Below the pieces are notes generated by a model. The model did no database searches. It was given only the letters and a program-made list of their open reading frames with translations, and was not told the DNA's origin. A program made the position numbers and the translations under genes. Positions 42,331 through 50,943 of a stretch of DNA of 64,000 nucleotides are shown here, piece by piece. Each line of letters starts with the position of its first letter. Within the stretch, counting starts at the first letter, position 1. Source of the stretch: an uncultured Bacteroidota bacterium (lineage in GTDB: Bacteria > Bacteroidota > Bacteroidia > Bacteroidales > UBA932); NCBI GenBank assembly GCA_937901965.1, contig CALGSW010000001.1:310001-374000 (forward strand), written 5' to 3'.

Positions 42331-43085
42331 ACTCCTCAAACCTCATACTGAAAAATCTTTCTCTCGGGTATGACAGGGAGATATACAAAGCGATTAACGC
42401 AAGTGCCGGATCCGGTGATATGGTTGCACTTGTAGGTCCCAACGGTATAGGTAAGAGCACCCTTCTCAAAAGTATTGCATCAATTCAGCATTATCGTTCG
42501 GGAGATATTACAGTGAATTCGCTGAGTGTTAAAAGCTATTCACAACGGGAACTCTCCTCAATGATCTCTTTTGTTCCGTCTCAAAGCCCAAGAGCTGCCA
42601 GCCTATCTGTTTTTGACATGGTTTCATCAGGGTGTTTTAACCGCACAAACTGGCTGGGTGAAACAAACGAGGAGGACAGTACTCTGGTAATAGAGACCAT
42701 TAAACGGGTAGGTCTGGAGGGATTTGCCACCAGAGACTCCGGCAAATTGAGTGACGGAGAATTTCAAAGGGCAGCCATAGCAAGGGCTTTAGTACAGAAG
42801 AGCGGAATTATGCTGCTGGATGAGCCCACAGCTTTTCTGGATATTGAAAACAAGCTTGTGATAACAAGACTACTTGCAAAACTGGCGAGCGAGGAGCATA
42901 GATGCATAATATTCTCAACTCATGACCTTCAGCTTGCAGTTAAATTGTGTGATAAAATATGGCTGATGGGCCGGGAAAAGTTTTCAGAGGGTACACCTGA
43001 GGAATTAATGGAAAACGGAGCCTTTGACACAATGTTCAAAGACTCCGGTCTCAAATTTGACAAAACCCTTTATACTTTCGTTTAG
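42327..43085 (+). CDS. ABC transporter ATP-binding protein (FepC/BtuD-like)
   Basis: 252 residues: Walker A GPNGIGKST (37-45), signature LSDGE (141-145, variant of LSGGE), Walker B IMLLDEP (161-167) and the switch histidine in IIFSTHDL. It powers the permease encoded just upstream. Its stop overlaps the stop of the convergent aminotransferase gene by 4 bp, and no terminator lies between. Confidence 0.93.
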   Translation: MNSSNLILKNLSLGYDREIYKAINASAGSGDMVALVGPNGIGKSTLLKSIASIQHYRSGDITVNSLSVKSYSQRELSSMISFVPSQSPRAASLSVFDMVSSGCFNRTNWLGETNEEDSTLVIETIKRVGLEGFATRDSGKLSDGEFQRAAIARALVQKSGIMLLDEPTAFLDIENKLVITRLLAKLASEEHRCIIFSTHDLQLAVKLCDKIWLMGREKFSEGTPEELMENGAFDTMFKDSGLKFDKTLYTFV

Positions 43086-44302
43086 AAAGTAGCTGGAGTC
43101 TCAGGTTTAGGTGCTGTTTCAAACATTGTTGCAATAGCTTTTGCAAGTCTCTTCACACCCTCTTCTGTTCTCTCCTCATTCATAAACGAGAAGTTTATCC
43201 TCATAGTGTTTTTACCGGATCCATCACAGTGAAATGCCTCTCCAATTACAAAGGCAACATCCTCTTTAATTGCAACATTAAAAAGATCTGTGGCATCATA
43301 TCCTTCAGGTAAAGTAACAAAGAGGAATAATCCACCCTCGGGTGTTGTCCATTTAACTCCCTCCGGCATATACTTTTCAAAGCACGAGATCATATGGTCT
43401 CTTTTTACTCTGTACATTTCAATTGTTTTCTTGAGGTTTTTCTCAAAAAGACCCTTCTCAAGGTATCTTGCAGCAACAGCCTGATCAAACACCGGAGCAC
43501 AGAGGTCTGTAGACTGCTTTGCAACAATCAGCTTCTCAATAATGTTAGTTGGAGCAATAATCCATCCAAGACGGAAACCCGGAAGGAATGTCTTTGAGAA
43601 TGTTCCTAAAAGAGCAACTCTCTCATTATCCATTGAGTACATCATTGGCATCTCCTCTCCATCAAAGCGCAGTTCTCTGTAAGGGCTGTCCTCAATTACC
43701 AGCAGATCATACTTTCGTGCAACAGCAAGAACATCTTTTCTCTGCTTTACATTCATTGTTATACCTGAAGGATTCTGGAAATCAGGGATAGCATAAATAA
43801 ATTTTGGTTTTTTACCGCTGCCTATAAGGGCCTTTACCACAACCTCTAGCTCCTCATCCTTGGTAATACCTATAGGTTTTGCCTGATAAGACCAGAATGC
43901 CTGCAAGGCACCCAGGTAAGATGGTAATCCGCAGATAATTGTATCGCCCGGATCAATGAATATTTTTGTAACCAGATCTATCGCCTGCTGAGAAGAGGTA
44001 GTTATAAGGATATTCTCCTTGGTAATCTGCAGACCCTGCGCCTGATACCTCTGCGCAAGCAACTCTCTGAGTTTTGCATTACCTTCAGTAGGCCCGTACT
44101 GAAGAGCTGATGTGCTCTCTTGTTCCAGAACCTCCTGCATTATTATCTTCAGATCTTCAACGGGAAAAGTTGCCGGATTTGGGAAACCGCCGGCAAACGA
44201 TATCACCTCAGGTCTGTTTGCTACGCTTAAAAGATCTCTGATTGCAGATCTTCTCATGCTTTTTGCATTGGCAGATAGAATGTTTTGAATGTTCATATCC
44301 AT
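43082..44302 (-). CDS. PLP-dependent aminotransferase, 2-aminoadipate/LysN-like
   Basis: 406 residues. ISFAGGFPNPATFP (35-48), ALQYGPTEGNAKLRE, DFQNPSGITM and the Schiff-base Lys237 in TFSKTFLPGFRLGW are the marks of the LysN/KAT II and MocR-type aminotransferase group, without a DNA-binding domain. It probably transaminates 2-aminoadipate, branched-chain or aromatic amino acids. Start ATG at 44302; 44296 is an alternative. Confidence 0.88.
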   Translation of the reverse strand: MDMNIQNILSANAKSMRRSAIRDLLSVANRPEVISFAGGFPNPATFPVEDLKIIMQEVLEQESTSALQYGPTEGNAKLRELLAQRYQAQGLQITKENILITTSSQQAIDLVTKIFIDPGDTIICGLPSYLGALQAFWSYQAKPIGITKDEELEVVVKALIGSGKKPKFIYAIPDFQNPSGITMNVKQRKDVLAVARKYDLLVIEDSPYRELRFDGEEMPMMYSMDNERVALLGTFSKTFLPGFRLGWIIAPTNIIEKLIVAKQSTDLCAPVFDQAVAARYLEKGLFEKNLKKTIEMYRVKRDHMISCFEKYMPEGVKWTTPEGGLFLFVTLPEGYDATDLFNVAIKEDVAFVIGEAFHCDGSGKNTMRINFSFMNEERTEEGVKRLAKAIATMFETAPKPETPATF

Positions 44303-44320
44303 ATATTAGTTAGTTTTTTA

Positions 44321-44351
44321 CAAAATTAAAGAATTGTAACTAAAATTCAAA
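44321..44351 (-). promoter_or_regulatory. Promoter of the LysN-like aminotransferase gene
   Basis: Minus-strand TTTG (44351-44348), 19 nt, TAATTTTG (44328-44321). Start near 44314, giving a leader of about 12 nt. Confidence 0.7.
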
Positions 44352-44437
44352 CTTTTATTTCTTTTTTTAATTTATTACTAACATTTCATTACATCCCGTT
44401 AGCTTTAGCGATAATCTACAGATTCCTTTATTTTTAG

Positions 44438-44445
44438 TATTTTTG
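44438..44445 (+). promoter_or_regulatory. -7 element of queD
   Basis: TATTTTTG, 10 nt before the queD ATG; no clear -33 partner. A start here would give an almost leaderless transcript. Confidence 0.35.
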
Positions 44446-44455
44446 CAAAAAAAGC

Positions 44456-44896
44456 ATGTCAATCATAAGAATTACAAAAGAGTTTCGTTTTGAGGGTGCT
44501 CACGCCCTGCAAGACTATGACGGAAAATGCAGGCATATACATGGACATTCATACAGGCTGTTTGTTACTCTAAAGGGCACTCCCCTGCCGGATAAGAAAA
44601 ACCCTAAAAGTGGTATGGTTGTTGATTTTGGAGATCTGAAAAAAATTGTCAATAAACATATTATAGATCCATTTGACCATGCTCTTCTGCTGAGAAGTGA
44701 TGCCCCTTTAAAAGAGGAGATTGCTACCTCTTATGAAAATGTTATTATACTTGATTTTCAACCCACGTGTGAAAACCTGGCAATTTATTTTGCAGACCTT
44801 CTGCGTGCAAATTTACCGTCAGGAACTACTCTTCACAGCATTAAACTTTATGAAACTCCCACATCATTTGTTGAGTGGTTTGCATCTGAAAACTGA
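44456..44896 (+). CDS. queD: 6-carboxy-5,6,7,8-tetrahydropterin synthase QueD
   Basis: 146 residues of the PTPS fold. Zinc ligands His16, His29 and His31 and catalytic Cys25 in KCRHIHGHSY; FEGAHAL and DFGDLKKIV are family motifs, and the final KLYETPTSF carries the substrate-binding Glu. It makes the queuosine precursor CPH4. No queC, queE or queF is in the window. First gene of a plus-strand run with polA. Confidence 0.94.
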   Translation: MSIIRITKEFRFEGAHALQDYDGKCRHIHGHSYRLFVTLKGTPLPDKKNPKSGMVVDFGDLKKIVNKHIIDPFDHALLLRSDAPLKEEIATSYENVIILDFQPTCENLAIYFADLLRANLPSGTTLHSIKLYETPTSFVEWFASEN

Positions 44897-44901
44897 ATAT
44901 C

Positions 44902-47544
44902 ATGAAAAAGCTATATCTTATTGACGGTCATGCCCTTATTTTTCGCTCGTACTACGCTTTTCTGAGAAGACCTATGGTTAATTCAAAAGGTGAGGACACC
45001 TCAATCCTTTTTGGATTTACAAAAACTCTCACAGATTTGATTATAAGGGAAAAACCAACTCATTTAGCTGTCGCTTTTGACCCACCGGCAAAAACATTCA
45101 GACATGAGATATACCCGGATTACAAAGCAAACAGGGCAGAGACCCCTGAGCTTATAAAATCAGCTCTTAATCCACTTATTGAGATTGTAGAATCCATGTC
45201 AATTCCGGTTATAATGAAAATTGGATATGAGGCTGATGATGTTATTGGCACAATAGCAAAAAAGGCTGCCAAAGATGGATATACAGTTTTCATGCTTACA
45301 CCAGACAAAGATTATGGACAGCTGGTTTCAGAAAATATTTTTCAGTGCAAACCGGGAAAAAGCGGAGCCGAAAATATAATAGTTGGTCCTGAACAAATAA
45401 AAGGGGAGTATGGAATAGATAACCCAGAGCAAATCATTGATATTTTGGCAATCTGGGGAGACTCTTCAGATAATGTCCCCGGAGTAAGAGGAGTTGGAGA
45501 GGTAAGTTCAAAAAAACTAATCCAGAAATACGGAAGCGTAGAGAATATTTACAAAAATATCCAGGAACTTCCGCTTAAGCAGCAGGAGGCGTTTAAAGAG
45601 GCTGAGTCTTATATTGCTCTAAGTAAAAATCTGGTTACAATTGAGACTTCTGTGGATATTGACTGCAGTGAAGAAGAGCTTAAACTCAGGACACCCCATT
45701 TTTCAGAACTGAAAAAACTTATGGTGAAATATGAGTTACCATCTCTGTCAAGACAGATTCCTCAGTTAGAGGAGATCTTCTCAGTAACCGGAACAAATAT
45801 CACTGATACTTCAACAATACCTGCAGAGTTTAAGAAACCACACTACAAACTATCAACTGCAGAAATAATATTTGATGAAGCAAAAGCCAGAGGAGCAATC
45901 GGGTTAGGAATAAGGGGAGACCATATATACATATCTTCATCTGAGAAGGTTGCCTCCTTATCAGAAGGTAAGTTTCAATCTTTAAAGGGTATAATTGAAG
46001 ACGATGGCATAGACAAGTGCGGGTATGATATCAAATCAATCTGCAATAAACTGGCCTTATCAGGTATTCATCTCAGGGGTAAAATATGGGATTGTGAATT
46101 GATGCATTACCTTTTAATGCCGGAAAGATCTCACAAGGTTGAAATACTTGCAAATTCATACCTAGGGATAAATTTTGATGAAGATAAGGTTATGGTACAG
46201 GCAGATCTTTTTTCAAACACCTCAAATCAAGAGATTAAAGAGGATGAAGAGAAGGCAATGGCTGAAACATCAATCATGGTATCACTGGCATCCGAATTAA
46301 GAAAAGAACTTGATAAGGGAGAGCTTATCAAACTTTATGAAGAGATTGAGATGCCTCTTCTTTATGTATTGGCATCAATGGAGCAACAGGGGGTGAAACT
46401 TGATACAGATATGTTGTTCAGATATGGTAAAATGCTTACGAAAGAGCTTGATGAGATTGAACAAAGCATTAGAGATATGGCTGGAGATCAGACACTGAAT
46501 GTATCATCACCCAAGCAGTTGTCTGTAATTCTGTTTGACAAATTGGAACTGGGGCAAAAGGATCAAAAGAGCAGATCTACAGACGAAGAGGCCTTAACAG
46601 AGCTTCTTGGCAAACATCCAATAATCCCTGCAATTCTGGAATTCAGAAATCTTAAAAAGCTCCTCTCAACCTATATTGAGCCACTTCCACTGATGGTCTC
46701 CAGAGAGACAGGTAAGCTTCACACAACATACAATCAGGCTCTGACAGCCACAGGAAGGCTAAGTTCAGTTAAGCCGAACCTGCAGAATATCCCTATCAGA
46801 ACGGAGAGAGGCAGGGAGATAAGAAGAGCATTTATTCCCTCCCATTCAGGCGGATCTATTCTCTCCGCTGACTACTCCCAGATTGAATTAAGGCTAATGG
46901 CGCACATGAGCGGTGATCCTGATTTCATTAAGGCCTTTAAAAATGGCGAGGATATTCACTCTGCCACAGCATCCAAAATATTTGGAATACCCGTTAATGA
47001 ACTTACTAAAGAGCAGAGGGGAAAAGCAAAGACTGCCAATTTTGGCATTATATACGGTATTTCATCTTTTGGACTTTCGCAAAGGCTTAATATTCCAAGA
47101 TCTGAATCAAAGCAGCTTATAGAAGACTATTTCAGGAGCTACCCCATGGTCAAGGAGTATATGAACAGTATGACCGAGAGGGCAAAGAAAGATGGGTATG
47201 TAAGTACATTATACGGCAGAAAACGATATCTACCGGATATTAACTCTAAAAATCAGGTTGTAAGAGGGCTTGCTGAAAGAAATGCAGTTAACGCTCCTAT
47301 TCAGGGCAGTGCTGCAGACATTATTAAAGTAGCAATGGTGTGTCTCTACAAAAGAGTAAACGAAGAGGGGCTCAGGAGCCGGATGGTAATGCAGGTACAC
47401 GACGAACTTGTATTTGATGTTTATCCCGGAGAGGAATCAAGATTATCTGAAGTTGTTAAAGAGGAGATGGAGAGGGTTATTGAACTTTCTGTACCCCTGA
47501 CCGTTGACTGCCAATATGGAGAGAACTGGCTTGAAGCACATTGA
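44902..47544 (+). CDS. polA: DNA polymerase I
   Basis: 880 residues. The 5' nuclease domain (about 1-290) has LIDGHALIFRSYYAF, YEADDVIGT and the helix-hairpin-helix GVRGVGEVSSKKL. The polymerase domain (about 500-880) has the RRAFIPS finger region, SADYSQIELR, the O-helix KTANFGIIYG and QVHDELVFDV. The middle 3'-5' exonuclease-like domain (about 310-480) is kept as a fold (KCGYDIKSICNKL, GKIWDCELMHYLL), but its Exo I segment reads GLGIRGDH with no Asp-x-Glu pair, so proofreading is probably lost. Role: gap filling and primer removal. Confidence 0.95.
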   Translation: MKKLYLIDGHALIFRSYYAFLRRPMVNSKGEDTSILFGFTKTLTDLIIREKPTHLAVAFDPPAKTFRHEIYPDYKANRAETPELIKSALNPLIEIVESMSIPVIMKIGYEADDVIGTIAKKAAKDGYTVFMLTPDKDYGQLVSENIFQCKPGKSGAENIIVGPEQIKGEYGIDNPEQIIDILAIWGDSSDNVPGVRGVGEVSSKKLIQKYGSVENIYKNIQELPLKQQEAFKEAESYIALSKNLVTIETSVDIDCSEEELKLRTPHFSELKKLMVKYELPSLSRQIPQLEEIFSVTGTNITDTSTIPAEFKKPHYKLSTAEIIFDEAKARGAIGLGIRGDHIYISSSEKVASLSEGKFQSLKGIIEDDGIDKCGYDIKSICNKLALSGIHLRGKIWDCELMHYLLMPERSHKVEILANSYLGINFDEDKVMVQADLFSNTSNQEIKEDEEKAMAETSIMVSLASELRKELDKGELIKLYEEIEMPLLYVLASMEQQGVKLDTDMLFRYGKMLTKELDEIEQSIRDMAGDQTLNVSSPKQLSVILFDKLELGQKDQKSRSTDEEALTELLGKHPIIPAILEFRNLKKLLSTYIEPLPLMVSRETGKLHTTYNQALTATGRLSSVKPNLQNIPIRTERGREIRRAFIPSHSGGSILSADYSQIELRLMAHMSGDPDFIKAFKNGEDIHSATASKIFGIPVNELTKEQRGKAKTANFGIIYGISSFGLSQRLNIPRSESKQLIEDYFRSYPMVKEYMNSMTERAKKDGYVSTLYGRKRYLPDINSKNQVVRGLAERNAVNAPIQGSAADIIKVAMVCLYKRVNEEGLRSRMVMQVHDELVFDVYPGEESRLSEVVKEEMERVIELSVPLTVDCQYGENWLEAH

Positions 47545-47548
47545 TGAG

Positions 47549-48112
47549 ATGTCAGACAGGGATCTGGCTAAAATGTCATGCACTGGATGCGAAGAGGCAT
47601 CACGAGAAATTGTTAAGAGGTATGGAGTGAGGATAAAAAATCATATCCGTGCTCTTGTTCCTGATATACATGACGCCGAGGATATATCTCAGGAGGTATT
47701 TGCTAAAGCATTCCAGATGATTGAGAGTTATGATCCCCAGTATGCATTTTCAACCTGGCTGTACACAATTGCAAGAAACAGCAGTATTGATTTTGTAAGA
47801 AGGCACCGGATTAACACAAGATCAATGGACTTTTTAAGTGGAGGAGATGAAAATACAGGAGCAGAGAACTGGGTGCCGAGTCCTGAGGAGCACCTGATTT
47901 TTGAGCAGGAAATTGAAAAAATAAGGAAGGCTATTGAAAGCCTGCCGGATATTTACAGGATTGTCGCAGAGATGAGATTTATTCATGAATATGCATATGA
48001 AGAGATGGCAAAAGAGCTCTGTTTGTCATTGGGTACGGTAAAGACCAGAATCAGAAGAGCAAAAGAGAGATTGCAAAAAGATGGAAAACTTAATATTCAA
48101 TTACTTCCCTGA
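47549..48112 (+). CDS. ECF-type RNA polymerase sigma factor
   Basis: 187 residues from the ATG at 47549, 5 nt after the polA stop; earlier in-frame starts at 47504 and 47516 lie inside polA. Sigma-2 (DIHDAEDISQEVFAKAFQMI, FSTWLYTIARNSSIDFVRR) and sigma-4 (LPDIYRIVAEMRFIHEYAYEEMA, LGTVKTRIRRAKERL) are both complete. It directs RNA polymerase to a stress or envelope regulon not identifiable here. No anti-sigma gene follows; instead it overlaps rsmG by 32 bp. Confidence 0.9.
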   Translation: MSDRDLAKMSCTGCEEASREIVKRYGVRIKNHIRALVPDIHDAEDISQEVFAKAFQMIESYDPQYAFSTWLYTIARNSSIDFVRRHRINTRSMDFLSGGDENTGAENWVPSPEEHLIFEQEIEKIRKAIESLPDIYRIVAEMRFIHEYAYEEMAKELCLSLGTVKTRIRRAKERLQKDGKLNIQLLP

Positions 48113-48725
48113 TCTTGACAAAAGTCAGAGAGAGCAGATAAAATTACTTCTTCCGCTCTACAGGGAGTGGAACTTAAAAATAAACGTAGTCTCAAGAAAA
48201 GATATTGAGAATCTTTACCTGCATCATGTTCTGCATTCACTGGCAATTGCAAAGGTTCTGAGCCCGCCTGCCGGAAGTAAGATTCTTGATGTAGGTACCG
48301 GAGGGGGATTTCCCGGAATCCCTCTGGCTATTATGTTTCCTGATTCTCACTTTACTCTTTGTGATTCAATAGGCAAAAAAATACTGGTAGCTGAGAGTAT
48401 TGCAAAAGAGACGGGCCTTACCAATGTAACTGCGTTGAATAAAAGGGCGGAGAGCACAGGTGGTGAGTACGATTTTGTTGTATCTAGGGCAGTTACTGAG
48501 CTAAAAAACTTTTTACCGTGGATTTGGAGTATGATTAGTCCGGGTGATATTTCAGGAATTACCAAAGGAGTTTTTTATCTCAAGGGTGGGAATTTAAAGA
48601 CGGAACTTGATGAAGCAGCGAAAAAGATGAAAATACCAGCAGGGAAAATTACTGAATACGAAATAAAGAGATGGTTTACAGAACCCTTCTTTGAAGAAAA
48701 AAAGGTAATATTCATAAAACGTTAA
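48081..48725 (+). CDS. rsmG: 16S rRNA (guanine-527-N7)-methyltransferase
   Basis: 214 residues of the GidB/RsmG family. SAM-binding loop ILDVGTGGGFPGIPLAI, the preceding LYLHHVLHSL, and the VVSRAVTEL segment are diagnostic. It methylates G527 of 16S rRNA in the 530 loop. The start lies 32 bp inside the sigma factor gene, so translation is probably coupled. Confidence 0.95.
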   Translation: MENLIFNYFPDLDKSQREQIKLLLPLYREWNLKINVVSRKDIENLYLHHVLHSLAIAKVLSPPAGSKILDVGTGGGFPGIPLAIMFPDSHFTLCDSIGKKILVAESIAKETGLTNVTALNKRAESTGGEYDFVVSRAVTELKNFLPWIWSMISPGDISGITKGVFYLKGGNLKTELDEAAKKMKIPAGKITEYEIKRWFTEPFFEEKKVIFIKR

Positions 48726-48733
48726 AACAAATA

Positions 48734-48764
48734 TTTGCGTTTAAAAACATTTTATATATCTTTG
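48734..48764 (+). promoter_or_regulatory. Promoter of rpmH
   Basis: TTTG (48734-48737), 19 nt, TATCTTTG (48757-48764): a perfect Bacteroidetes promoter. Start near 48771 leaves a leader of about 34 nt. Confidence 0.85.
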
Positions 48765-48804
48765 CACTCCCTTTTGCGAATATAATAATAGTAGAAAATA
48801 TATC

Positions 48805-48957
48805 ATGAAACGCACTTTTCAACCATCAATACGCAAACGCCGCAACAAGCACGGCTTCCGTGAGCGCATGTCAACTCCTAACGGACGTCGGGTACTTGCT
48901 GCACGCCGTCGCCGTGGACGTAAAAAACTGACTGTGTCATCAGAAGATCGTTACTAA
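48805..48957 (+). CDS. rpmH: Ribosomal protein L34
   Basis: 50 residues, MKRTFQPS with the following RKRRNKHGFRERM and NGRRVLAARRRRGRKKL: an unmistakable L34 of the large ribosomal subunit. It stands alone between its own promoter and terminator. Its arginines are all encoded by CGN codons (mainly CGC and CGT), whereas the neighbouring genes use AGA heavily, a sign of selection for high expression. No dnaA or rnpA lies beside it, unlike the order in many other phyla. Confidence 0.98.
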   Translation: MKRTFQPSIRKRRNKHGFRERMSTPNGRRVLAARRRRGRKKLTVSSEDRY

Positions 48958-48983
48958 TCTTGCGTGGCATTAAATAGATTCAC

Positions 48984-49012
48984 AAAAGGAGGCTGAATAA
49001 GGCCTCTTTTTT
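48984..49012 (+). terminator. rpmH terminator
   Basis: Stem AAAAGGAGGC with GCCTCTTTTTT around the loop TGAATAAG, ending in a T-run. Confidence 0.85.
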
Positions 49013-49014
49013 GT

Positions 49015-49022
49015 TATATTTG
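49015..49022 (+). promoter_or_regulatory. -7 element of mqnE
   Basis: TATATTTG directly after the rpmH terminator, 22 nt before the mqnE ATG. The -33 position would fall in the terminator stem and does not match TTTG. Confidence 0.4.
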
Positions 49023-49044
49023 CTCCTCAAAAACAGTTTAAGAA

Positions 49045-50100
49045 ATGGCAAGAAGAGTAGGATACGAAGAGGCACTCTCTCTGTATGAGAGCATGGATAT
49101 GAACATGTTGTCAAAACTTGCAACAGATGTAAGAGAAGAGATTAACGGCAAAAATGTATATTTCAACAGAAACTTTCACCTTGAGCCAAGTAACGTTTGC
49201 ATTCACAGGTGTACATTCTGCTCGTACAGACGAGAGAGCGATCAGGAGTCGGGATCCTGGTCAATGGATATGGAGCAGATAAAGAATTATTGCAAAGAGA
49301 AGTATCAAAACGGAGAGACAGAGGTTCACATTGTAGGAAGCGTACACCCGGACAGAGATTTCAATTATTATCTTAATGTTGTTGAGACTGTAAGGAGAGA
49401 ACTGCCATCAACTGTAACAATAAAAGCATACACAGCAGTAGAGATTGATGACATGACAAAATCCTCCGGGCTCTCACCAGAAGAGGTATTAAAGAGGCTT
49501 AAGGATAAAGGGGTTGAACTACTGCCGGGAGGTGGCGCAGAGATTTTCAATCCTGAAATAAGAGACCAGATTTGCCCGGATAAAACAGACGGAAAAAGAT
49601 GGTTAGAGATACACAAAGCTGCTCATAAGCTAGGAATAAGAACTAATTGCACAATGCTGTTTGGACATATTGAAAGCAGAAGAGACAGAATTGACCATTT
49701 GTTTTCGTTAAGAGAGCTGCAGGATGAGACAGGTGGGTTCGATGCATTTATACCACTACTTTTTAAACCGGCAAACAATCCCCTCTCCTATCTCGGCGAG
49801 CTCAATATTATTGAGGTTCTAAAAACATTTGCCATTTCCAGAATTGTTCTGGACAACATACCACACATAAAGTCTTACTGGCCCATGCTTGGCAGAGAGA
49901 TGTGTCAGCTGGCTCTCCTGTACGGCGCCGATGATATGGATGGAACAATAAACGATTCAACTAAGATATACAGCCTTGCCGGTTCAAAAGAGACAAACCC
50001 TAAGATGTCAACCGGAGACCTTGAAAAACTTGCTGCTGAAGCCGGATACATAGCCTTGGAGAGAGACAGCCTCTACAACATTATTACAAAAAAATCATAA
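49045..50100 (+). CDS. mqnE: Aminofutalosine synthase MqnE (radical SAM)
   Basis: 351 residues. Cluster motif CxxxCxxC at Cys52, Cys56 and Cys59 (CIHRCTFCSY), IVGSVHPDRDFNYYL, GGGAEIFNPEIRDQICPDK, TMLFGHIE and RELQDETGGFDAFIPL are the MqnE signatures. It joins 3-[(1-carboxyvinyl)oxy]benzoate and S-adenosylmethionine to 6-amino-6-deoxyfutalosine, so this organism makes menaquinone by the futalosine pathway. mqnA, mqnC and mqnD are not in the window. Confidence 0.94.
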   Translation: MARRVGYEEALSLYESMDMNMLSKLATDVREEINGKNVYFNRNFHLEPSNVCIHRCTFCSYRRESDQESGSWSMDMEQIKNYCKEKYQNGETEVHIVGSVHPDRDFNYYLNVVETVRRELPSTVTIKAYTAVEIDDMTKSSGLSPEEVLKRLKDKGVELLPGGGAEIFNPEIRDQICPDKTDGKRWLEIHKAAHKLGIRTNCTMLFGHIESRRDRIDHLFSLRELQDETGGFDAFIPLLFKPANNPLSYLGELNIIEVLKTFAISRIVLDNIPHIKSYWPMLGREMCQLALLYGADDMDGTINDSTKIYSLAGSKETNPKMSTGDLEKLAAEAGYIALERDSLYNIITKKS

Positions 50101-50123
50101 TTTTGTCCAATAATCCTCACACC

Positions 50124-50942
50124 ATGAAAAATAAAGGAGCTGACAAGCCCTGGTACAAAGGGTGGTTTATGATAGAAGTTTATAAAATTTCAGCTGTGCT
50201 GCTTGCACTGCTTATTGTGGCAATTATACTTCTCAATATAATTACCCGTCATAACAAAGAACAGGAGGTGCCTGATTTTACCAGTATGACAGTAGCGGAG
50301 GCATCTGAACTTGCAGACGACAGTAATCTGAGGCTTGAGGTTACAGACTCTGTATTTCTTCCCAGAATGGGGAGAGGTGAAATCTTCAGGCAAAATCCAC
50401 CTGCCGGAAGCAAGGTCAAGAAGAACAGAAGAATATTACTTACAATCAACTCTCTTCAGCCTAAGAGAGTAGCGATGCCTTCTGTAACAGGATTTTCTTT
50501 ACGTCAGGCAAAAGCTGAACTAGCATCAAGACAGCTGAGAGTGGGTAAATTAATATATGTTAGCGATATGGCTACAAACAATGTTCTGGATCAAAGATAC
50601 AACGGTAAACGTGTAGCTCCGGGTACATTGATAGAGACAGAGAGTGAAATTGATCTTGAGGTGGGAATAAGCAGCGAGGGAGAGAGGACTTTTATACCTG
50701 ATGTTACTTCGCTCCCTGTTACAACTGCAAAAGATATATTAATTGACAATTCCCTGAATATATCAAGAGTAAGATATGACCGTTCTGTCAAGAATTACTC
50801 TGATTCAATTTCCGGATTTGTAATCAGACAAACACCGGAGGCTTCTCAAACATCATCAGTGGCATTGGGCTCCTCTGTTCAGCTCACAATCAGTATTGAT
50901 AAAACCCTTATTGACAGCCTTAAGAAAAGAAAAGAGAGGTAG
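50124..50942 (+). CDS. PASTA-domain membrane protein
   Basis: 272 residues from the ATG at 50124; a TTG 21 bp upstream is in frame but less likely. One transmembrane helix (about 16-42) is followed by three PASTA repeats: EVPDFTSMTVAEASELADD, AMPSVTGFSLRQAKAELAS and FIPDVTSLPVTTAKDILID. PASTA domains bind peptidoglycan or muropeptides; no Ser/Thr kinase domain is attached. Placed ahead of the rluD-like gene, as often in Bacteroidota. Confidence 0.92.
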   Translation: MKNKGADKPWYKGWFMIEVYKISAVLLALLIVAIILLNIITRHNKEQEVPDFTSMTVAEASELADDSNLRLEVTDSVFLPRMGRGEIFRQNPPAGSKVKKNRRILLTINSLQPKRVAMPSVTGFSLRQAKAELASRQLRVGKLIYVSDMATNNVLDQRYNGKRVAPGTLIETESEIDLEVGISSEGERTFIPDVTSLPVTTAKDILIDNSLNISRVRYDRSVKNYSDSISGFVIRQTPEASQTSSVALGSSVQLTISIDKTLIDSLKKRKER

Positions 50943-50943
50943 T

